Assembly (NCBI GenBank): GCA_013399875.1
Contig: VXAZ01002377.1
Location: 843,450-907,449, forward strand
DNA length: 64,000 nt
Reading direction: 5' to 3'
Source: Gymnorhina tibicen
Taxonomy: Eukaryota; Chordata; Aves; Passeriformes; Artamidae
Part shown: in pieces, positions 57,106 to 64,000 of the stretch
Layout: every line of letters begins with the position of its first letter
How positions within the stretch are numbered: the stretch's first letter is position 1
Notes under the pieces: model-generated
The model's input: only the letters and a program-made list of their open reading frames with translations
Database searches by the model: none
What the model was told of the DNA's origin: nothing
Program-made: the position numbers and the translations under genes

Positions 57106-58249
57106 CCATCATAAGATGCAATTCCTAAAAAACCCATATGGAAACCACTGGAAACCTGTCAGAGTCATTGCACGTTGATGCAAATATTTCAGAAGCAGAA
57201 CACAAACCCTTCAAGTGTGCAATTCCACCTCCACAGCAGTATTCCCACAGAGCATGTGGATTGTCTTGACTTGTCTTGTGGTTGACTTCTTCAACCACAG
57301 TTTTTTCCAACAATCCCCATCTTCATTGCACACCGCCGATAAATTATGAGTTATTAAAGAGCAAAGTACCGATCTAACACCAGTGTCAAGCAGGATATTC
57401 CCAGTGGTTGAGCTGATAAAAAAGAGAGAGGAAAACCAGAGGATGCTGAGATGCCATCGTGGTCTCCTAAGGCATGGAAGAATTATCCAAGGGAAACACA
57501 CATCAACATCCCATTCCTCAAATGATGCTGGAGGAAATCCCAAACCAAGCTTTGCTTCCTGCTCTTTGTGCTGCCTCAGTCAACTTTCTTCCCTTTTACA
57601 GCTCTCCACTAAAATCCATGGAATATCTGCTGTTTGCCATGAAGGGATCACCTCCCATCAGGGGATTGAACCATGCCAGGGCAGGAGATCCCATCTCACC
57701 AAGATCATCCAGGAATTACTGCTGGGAGAGCAACCTCACAGCCATCACAAACTGGGCAGGATGCACAGGATCTCTGTTCTCTCTCTCTCTCCCTCATTCA
57801 CAAATCAAATAATTTAAAAATTTGCTTTAATGTGAAGCAAAAGCAAGCACGGAAACCTTGATAACTGTGATATTTTTTAAGAAACAGAATTTGCTTTCTG
57901 ACTTGCCCAACACAAAGTCTACAAAGTGTAATAGAAATACTGGAAATTAATCTGGTTTAGTCATCTGAGGGAGTCAAAATTCAGTTTAGAAAAAAATACT
58001 AATTGTGACTTCACCACTCTAATCATTCCTGTTGATATGTACTGTGATGCACTGAAGCTACAACCTGGACACGTTCTCTGTTTGGAATTCTTTCATTCAG
58101 ACTCCTCTAAAGACCCAAAAGGCTCTAGGAAGCACTTTTTTATCTCATTTATCTCTCCTCCGATACAAACTTTCTGATGTGCAAACTGTTCACTCTCCCC
58201 AGCCTTTACAACTGGACATAAATACGGAATCTGAGAGGTCTCTGAGCAG
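57106..58249. other. single-copy DNA with overlapping long frames
   Basis: Plus frames at 57383-57817 (144 codons) and 57474-57812 (112 codons) and a minus frame at 57211-57543 (110 codons) overlap one another. None matches a known protein. A CT repeat of six units is at 57779-57790. No repeat family was identified. Confidence 0.4.
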
Positions 58250-58556
58250 GGAGCAGGGACCATCTATCACCTGGGACAGCACAGAGTGATAGGACAAGGG
58301 GGAATGGTTTTAAACTAAAAGAGGAGAGATTTAGATGGGATATTGGGAAGGAATTGTTCCCTGTGAGGATGGGGAGGCCCTGCCACAGGGTGCCCAGAGA
58401 AGCTGTGGCTGCCCCTGAATCCCTGGAAGTGTCCAAGGCCAGGCTGGAGGGGCTTGGAGCAGCCTGGGACAGTGGAAGGTGTCCCTGCCCATGGCAGGGG
58501 GTGGAATGAGATGGCCTTTAAGGTTCTTTTCAATCCAAACCATTCCATGAGTCTAT
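58250..58556 (+). mobile_element. CR1 3' fragment, group A of older wording
   Basis: Sense copy including GACAAGGGGGAATGGTTTTA, AACTAAAAGAGGAGAG, GATGGGATATTGGGAAGGA and AATCCAAACCATTCCATGAG. The TTTTAAACTAAAAGAG block is closer to the general CR1 consensus than the other group A copies, which read differently there. Confidence 0.93.
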
Positions 58557-59116
58557 AAAGTTACCAACATTTCCCACAGAGTAATCTCAGCTCCTAGCAG
58601 AGCAGGATTGCTCTGCAGTGCTGGGCTGGGGTCTCTGCCATCAGGAAAACTCAGCACATGTTTCTAAGGCAGATTTTCCTGTTCACCTTCTCATTAGTTC
58701 CTTATTCACCCCACTTTTAAGCAGAAGCTGAGGGAAAAAATAATATTTCAGCCTATGCCCATGAACCATTAAAAATAGGCATGCAGCACTTCCCATGCAT
58801 AATTCATTCTTCCTGTATTTCCAGTCAAGGCGTCTTCACTTTGCAAGTGCAAAGTGACAATTCTTGCAGATTTGGGAAATAATCCTTTACATCTGTTACA
58901 CGCTAGCAGACACCATTTGGCAAGTGCTAAAAAATACCATATAGGACCAGGACTGCGGTGTCTGCTTGGTTAGGAGTACTCATGGTCCAAAGTCTGTAGG
59001 AAAAAAAGAGATGGCTTGAATGTTCTTTCCTTCTGGCAGATATATTCCAGTTTCCCAGCCATTTATCTCTCTTTGTGTGTTATATCTTCCTTATTCCTCA
59101 CTGTCTTTCTTATTTA
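58557..59116. other. single-copy DNA
   Basis: No repeat or gene recognised. A7 near 58998 only. Confidence 0.45.
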
Positions 59117-59221
59117 TCGGAGAATCTCCTGAGCTGGAAGGGACCCACAAGGATCATCGAATCCAAATCCTGGCTCTGCACAGGACACCCCCAAGAATCC
59201 CACCATGTGCCTGAGAGCACC
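59117..59221 (-). mobile_element. CR1 3' end, group B
   Basis: Reads ATCGGAGAATCTCCTGAGC, TGGAAGGGACCCACAAGGATC, then CACAGGACACCCCCAAGAATC. About 100 bases with a weak tail. Confidence 0.85.
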
Positions 59222-60280
59222 ATTTCACTGAGTTCTCTTGTTTTGCAAATTTTGGGTTGGTTTTTTGTTTCAGTTTTTAGCTCTTAACGCTGACCCTTCA
59301 GCCACTTTTATTATGCCAGACCCAGAACAAGCTTCAGTTCCTGCACGGGCTCTCTTGCCGTGTTCAGGCAGCCCGACTCCCGTGGGCCTCTCCGTGTCTC
59401 CATTCCCTCTCTCTGCGCCTTTCCCACCAGCCCACGCTTTTCCATCAGCCCAGCCAGTCTCTACCCCTGCCTCCACTTCCCCATCTCCTTAATTTAGCTC
59501 TGCTTTTAAGTCTCATTAGCCCTGCCTCAAAGCGTGAGGAGCAGCGCTGTCATAACAAAAGGAGGGAGCGCTGGCAGCCCCGCTCCGGCAGGGCGAGGAG
59601 CATCTCCCTGCATACTAATGCTGCTTTAATAACGCTGCCCGAACACCCCGAGCCTGTGCTCACAGTCTGCAGGCTCGGGAGGAGCTGGGAATGGGATCTG
59701 TGCGCACAGGAGGAGTTGAGATGATGGGTGAATGCACATTTCAGCCAAGTTTGCCATCACAGTAACATCACCCAGCCTCGACTCTTCTCCCCACGTCTCA
59801 TTTGGATGTTTTCTCCTACTCTAACACCATCCTTTGCTCCCTGCACTTAAATTCTCCCCATTTGCATTCCAGTCCTCCGCTGGAAGCAGCAAGAGGAGCG
59901 GTGATAGCCGCACAGCTAAATAAAGCAATATATATTTAATTAAAATGATGCTGACGCGGCAGCTGGGCTCACGCTCCGCCTCTGCTGCCGGCAAAGACGG
60001 GTCAGCAAAAACGTCCCCGATGCTCCGGGGACCCGATCCCGCCACCTCCTCTGAAACCGCAAAGCTCCTTGAGCATCCTCTGAGGTTCCCCCTCGGAAAG
60101 AGCTCGGGACTTGCAAGCGCTGCCTCGGGCACGGCTGGAGGGGGCCCGGAGCACACACGGACCGGCAGAGCCGCGGCTGCGCTGCCCAAGATTTCGCTTT
60201 TATTGGTGCCGTGCTGGCGGAACAGCTGGGAAAAACACACACCCAGAGTCACAGCCAGGCAGGTTCTAAGAAGTCACATT
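59222..60280. other. CpG-rich single-copy region
   Basis: Rising GC and CpG content from about 59300, with one dense core (listed separately) and a weaker shoulder at 59540-59700. No CR1. A T-rich, acceptor-like string ends in CAG at 59272 just before a proline- and serine-rich plus frame, but this frame ends without a donor site. Confidence 0.5.
59954..60220. promoter_or_regulatory. CpG-island-like segment, candidate promoter or enhancer
   Basis: I counted 26 CpG in about 267 bases with high GC content, by far the densest point in the window. The observed-to-expected ratio must be near 0.9, against strong depletion elsewhere. An AT-rich string (ATATATATTTAATTAA) adjoins the low-coordinate side. 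Open frames on both strands (112 and 143 codons) are expected in such sequence and none is recognised. This could be the promoter of a short or distant gene, or an enhancer; direction is not determined. Confidence 0.5.
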
Positions 60281-60384
60281 TAATCACGGAATCACAGGAT
60301 GGTTTTGGGTTGAAAGGGATCGTAAAGATCATCTGGTTCTAACCCTCTGCCCCGGGCAGGGACACCTCCCACTAGAGAAGGTGT
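60281..60384 (-). mobile_element. short CR1 3' end, group A
   Basis: Reads AATCACGGAATCACAGGATG, then TTTGGGTTGAAAGGGATCG and CCCCGGGCAGGGACACCTC. About 100 bases next to the CpG-rich region. Confidence 0.9.
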
Positions 60385-61504
60385 GAAGGGGAGGAAAACA
60401 GTTCTAAGTTTATTTCAAGTTTCAGAGGTGAGACTCTGAAATATCTGATTTTTTTAAACAAGGGAGGGAGGAAAAAACCACTGTCAGCCCATCCTTTTTT
60501 GGGTTGTATTTGAGGAACTTTAGACACACTGGATGAAGCATACTGATTTTTTCATTTGTGGTTTTGATGGGAATTTCATCACGAGGTGCTGTAAACAGGG
60601 GTTTAAAGTTTGTCTGCAGTGTGTTCCACAGGAAAATTGTGAAAAGCGGTTAAAAAAACCCCAAACACCCAAGGATTTTTTTTCCCTTATCTCCCATCTC
60701 CCGGAGTTTGAAATCCCAAGCACTTTATTCACTGCCTATAGACAGACACCACATTTTGTCGGCACAGCTCATCATGAAAGCTGCTGACAATTAATATTTC
60801 ATCTTTTATTTTCCTCCTTTTTATGTGATTGGAAATGGTCAGAAGGATTTACATCAGCAACACTTCAATAAACTGAAAAAGGAGGTAACACCCCAGCCCT
60901 CTCCTTTAGGGTTGGTTTGCTTAATGTGAAACACAGGGGAAAAAAACCCTGACACTTCTGAAGTTGTTCCACAAACCCATCTTGGGTTCAAATATTCTTT
61001 ATTATTTCTAGATCAAAAAATGCCAAGGAAAAGCCTGGAGAAGGAAGGAGTGACAGGGTGGGACGGCACGCGGAGGGATCTTTTAACCAGCAAACAGGAA
61101 GGAGTGACATATCCCACAGATCTCCTCCACCTGTTTTTTAGGGAAAAACACCTGCACGAGGCTTTGGTGGTGTCACTGTACGAACTTGCCAGTGTGTGAA
61201 ATGAGCTTTTACTTTAGTTCTGGCCTGGAATGTGAGTTTTTTCCTGAACTTCTCCCACTAGCTGCAGTCTTTGTCACAGCAAGGCTCACAACGGGAATGT
61301 GTTCTCCCAGAATTACAGCCCGAGCTCAATGAAGACTTGAGCTAAGGGATAACACAGCTGCCTGTTCATTTAGTGACAATTCCACATATTTCGCTTTCTC
61401 ACCTGGAAGTGCTTCCAGTTTGGGATGGCAGTTAAATGCTCCCTTTATCTGCAAAGCCTCCAACAAAACTGGATGTGTTTCTGCATTTCCCTTGTAATAT
61501 AGAG
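60385..61504. other. single-copy DNA
   Basis: No repeat or gene recognised. A plus frame at 60533-60787 gives 84 residues with several cysteines but no known domain. Confidence 0.45.
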
Positions 61505-61703
61505 TAGAATCATGGAATCATGGAATGGTTTGGGATGGAAAGCACCCTGAGGATCACCCCATTCCACCCCCTGCCACGGACAGGGACACCTTCCACTAGC
61601 CCAGGTTGCTCCAAGCCCCGTCCAACCTGGCCTTGGACGCTTCCAAGGATCCAGGGGCAGCCACAGCTTCTCTGGGAAACCATTCCAGTGCTTCCCCACC
61701 TTT
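61505..61703 (-). mobile_element. CR1 3' end, group A
   Basis: Starts with two tail units (AGAATCATGGAATCATGG), then GGGATGGAAAGCACCCTG, and runs to TCTGGGAAACCATTCCAG and CACCTTTGTCAGC. The 5' end is truncated just inside the CCCACCCTCACAGG block. Confidence 0.93.
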
Positions 61704-62723
61704 GTCAGCACCAGGAGATTTGATCTTTCAGCTTTCCAATGCCCAGGAGAAAAAGGTTGTTTTGTGATTGATCGGAGGAGGACCTCAACAAAATGAAAAT
61801 ATTTTCATCTGATAGTGCCACCCTCTTTTCTCAACTTTCCAGAAAGCTCCTGGCAAACTTCTCCATGGAAATAATCTTAATTACACAGATCTATCAGTGG
61901 GATGCAGCGCTTTTCCCTCTCTCTGAGCCATGCACAAAATAATATCACATCCCTCACAGCCTAATGGTGGCACATGGAAATGGAATTGCATTATCAGTGC
62001 AGTGTGAGGATGAGAAAGCCATCACATGGCAGGCTGTCCCAGGATGATAGTATCTGTCCCACATCGCATTATTTTGGGAATAATAAACGTTATATGTAGG
62101 AAACCAAGACGCCAAAGGAAGCTTGGTCATCCCACAGAGCTTGTGACAGATGGCAATTCCAGCTCTATAATCAAAGCAATAATTAACCTCGTAGGTTAAA
62201 AAAAATCAAAGTGCATTTGCAATCCAGTTCTCCACATCAGGGATATGCTGGAATATTCAGCAGTGTTTTCAGATACTCTGATCACCTGAATTAAATATGG
62301 TTCCTGACAGGAAAGATCTACTCCTTCAGCAGACACCATGGGGCACCAATATCTAGGATTTACTTGATATCTTTGGCAAAATGTAGCCTGAAATTGGAAA
62401 ACAGAATCTGTTCAAAAGTTCTAGACCCCCTTTTGCATCCATCCACAGGCTATCTATCATTTTACTCCATGAATACAGCCCTTTTTATTCTATTTATTCA
62501 ACACCTGAAAAGGCTAATTTCAGTCTTTTAGCTGCTTGTGGTCTGTATTCTGTCTGAATTCAGTGGTGGAAATAAATTCTACATCTATCTTATGTTGGTG
62601 AACTGATTGGACCTCCTGTTTACGTTACAGTGTACAATTTCCAATAATATTTTTACACTAGAAATGGTAAAATTAATTTAAAAATAAACATACCTATGTG
62701 TAAGTGTGTATATAATATGATAT
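61704..62723. other. AT-rich single-copy DNA
   Basis: No repeat or gene recognised over 1 kb. Confidence 0.45.
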
Positions 62724-62863
62724 TCTGGAGTGAGTCCAGAGGAGGCCTCGGAGATGCTCCAAGGGCTGGAGCCCCCCTGCTCTGGAGCCAGGCTGGGAGA
62801 GCTGGGAATATCCAGCCTGGAGAAGGGAAGGCTCCAGGGAGACCTTGGAGTTCTCCCTGGCCA
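62724..62863 (+). mobile_element. internal CR1 piece lacking the 3' end
   Basis: Sense reading TGGAGTGAGTCCAGAGGAGG, CTCCAAGGGCTGGAGCCCC, then TCCAGCCTGGAGAAGGGAAG and CTCCAGGGAGACCTTGGAG. This is the ORF2 C-terminus only. Because CR1 is copied from its 3' end, an insertion should carry the tail; its absence implies a later deletion. Confidence 0.85.
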
Positions 62864-63204
62864 CAGCATTTGCTGATTTTCCGTACATCAAATCCTTTCA
62901 GTCCATCTGACTTTGCCACTTGTGACGTTGCACGAACAGCTGGGAAGAGGAGGACACACAAAACATAGAGCCCAGGACATTGAATATTGATCAACAAAGT
63001 AACGGCTCCCCCAGTTAATCTAGAAATTCATAAAGGCCAGGCATGGGATGCAGTACAATGGCTTAATGCAGTTCCAGCTCTTCTAAAATGGGAAAAAATC
63101 GACGAGAAATGAGTTCATAAAATACTAGCACTTTGCAGTGATGGGGCCATAGGTTTGGAAACCTCCTCCCGTGTTATCCAGTTGGGTTTCCTGCCACTGG
63201 AAGC
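62864..63204. other. single-copy DNA
   Basis: No gene or repeat recognised between a broken young CR1 and an ancient one. Confidence 0.45.
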
Positions 63205-63505
63205 TCACATCCATCCTTTCATGAATTTTGCAGGCCCTGTTGCATAAATTGTCAGATCTCTCACCTCTTCTATTCTGTTTGGACAGCTGTTCCTGAACCC
63301 AGCTGCTCTAATGATTATGAAACATCTGATTTCCAATCCTAAACATAAAGACGGGCAATTTATACCCACCTGGATTTGTGCTAAAGTTGTTCTTCCCCTT
63401 AAACAGCTTTTTACCTTCTTCCTGATATTTATTTGTACTATTTCTAGAAAAGAATCTCTTTCCTTGCTTAGCTTGTTTGCTAGATAACAAACCACAGTCT
63501 TTTCG
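63205..63505 (-). mobile_element. ancient CR1 fragment, antisense
   Basis: Complement of an old CR1 3' region. The minus strand reads AATATCAGGAAGAAGG, AAGGGGAAGAACAACTTTAG, GTGGGTATAAATTGCCC, TTTAGGATTGGAAATCAGA and GGTTCAGGAACAGC, then AAATTCATGAAAGG, in the order found in turtle and crocodilian CR1. An open frame of 121 codons persists here but contains no intact domain. Confidence 0.65.
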
Positions 63506-63635
63506 TACTCAATACTTCCATGTTCCCCGATCACCCCCTTCCTCAGTTCTACGGAAAATAATTTGGTCACCAGATCCCAGATTTACCCAGTGTCACCCAG
63601 TGCCTCACAGTGTCACCCACAAGTGTTCCCAGGTC

Positions 63636-63765
63636 ACAGAACCACAGAATGGTTTGAGTTGGAATGGACCTTTAAAGCTCTTCTGGTCCAACTCCCCTGC
63701 CATGGGCAGGGGCACCTTCCACTGGACCAGGTTGGTCCAAGCCCCATCCAGTGGTCCTTGCCTGC
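63636..63765 (-). mobile_element. CR1 3' end, group A
   Basis: Starts TCACAGAACCACAGAATGG, then GAGTTGGAATGGACCTTTAA, and ends CCCCATCCAGTGGTCCTTGCC, about 130 bases. It lies close to the ancient CR1 in the same orientation. Confidence 0.92.
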
Positions 63766-64000
63766 TTGGATAATTGAAAATCTCCAACCACCAGAGAAAT
63801 TTATGGGTTTTTTTCTAAATATTCCATCAATTTTCTCAGCAGGCATGACAACATCCACATGCATGAGGTGGGTTATGTAGGAGTATTCCTTGATTTCATC
63901 GCAGTCCAAGGAACCAGTGTAAGTCCTTCTCATTCCCGGAAGTAATTCCGTGGAACAGCTTCATTCATCCCGGGAAATCGAGTGTGCTGAGTCATCCATC
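63766..64000. other. single-copy DNA with a short minus-strand frame
   Basis: A minus-strand frame from 63933 toward the CR1 reads as ordinary-looking protein for about 50 codons; see findings. A TGACTCA (AP-1-type) word lies at about 63989. The window ends here, so context is lost. Confidence 0.4.

Noticed and set aside
57383..57817. 144-codon plus frame
   Set aside because: It overlaps another plus frame and an opposite frame, has no recognisable motif, and ends in a CT simple repeat.
59238..59492. proline- and serine-rich plus frame after an acceptor-like string
   Set aside because: Low-complexity composition, no donor site before the stop, and GC-rich context make chance more likely.
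1..64000. CRISPR array, phage, plasmid, operon or toxin system
   Set aside because: No regularly spaced repeats, ribosome-binding sites, dense gene runs or bacterial protein families. The repeats are avian CR1.
1..64000. intact endogenous retrovirus
   Set aside because: No paired LTRs, primer-binding site or gag/pol/env-like frames were seen. At most the 19.6 kb segment may be an LTR scrap.

Overview
This window looks like gene-poor nuclear DNA from a bird. The main evidence is about 60 recognisable fragments of CR1 (chicken repeat 1), a non-LTR retrotransposon, which by my intervals cover about 12 kb, or roughly 19% of the window. The families resemble those common in songbirds and other neoavian birds, but a passerine origin is only an inference. 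I found no complete protein-coding gene, rRNA, tRNA, CRISPR array, operon or bacterial, phage or plasmid feature. Nearly all longer open frames are translations of CR1, of homopolymers, or of GC-rich sequence read by chance.

I sort the young CR1 copies into three working groups by their 3' ends, read on the element's own strand. Group A ends like CCCTTCCAACCCAAACCATTC and is the commonest. Group B ends like GGGTCCCTTCCAACTCAGGA. Group C ends like GGAGGTCTTTTCCAACCT. All carry or once carried the CR1 tail of short ATTCTATGA-like repeats instead of poly-A. These are my labels, not database subfamily names. Three other stretches (about 3360-3995, 45530-46130 and 63205-63505) match much older CR1 lineages also seen in turtles and crocodilians. 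They are diverged and lie partly upstream of the segment normally kept in young copies.

Layout. 1-12.5 kb: single-copy DNA with scattered minus-strand CR1, including the long copies at 2.8, 5.5, 8.4 and 10.3 kb and an ancient antisense CR1 at 3.4-4.0 kb. 12.5-16 kb: repeat-poor, locally GC-rich DNA ending in a long broken poly-T tract. 16-30 kb: mixed CR1 copies on both strands with single-copy spacers and a short TA repeat. 30-36 kb: single-copy DNA with copies at 32.4, 33.3 and 34.1 kb. 36.5-39.5 kb: a 3 kb AT-rich stretch with no CR1. 39.5-47.9 kb: the most CR1-dense part, with CR1 inserted into the tails of other CR1s and a young copy nested in an ancient one. 49.9 kb: a 52-base assembly gap inside poly-T. 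50.1-50.2 kb: the best candidate for a coding exon (minus strand, flanked by plausible splice sites), gene not recognised. 51-59 kb: more CR1. 59.5-60.2 kb: the one clear CpG-island-like segment, a candidate promoter or enhancer. 60.3-64 kb: more CR1, including an unusual copy missing its 3' end and another ancient fragment.

The window is best read as intergenic or deep intronic DNA. The exon candidate and the CpG island are the two places where gene-related function is most plausible. I did not find a convincing new biological system; the most interesting structure is the way CR1 copies landed in one another's tails.
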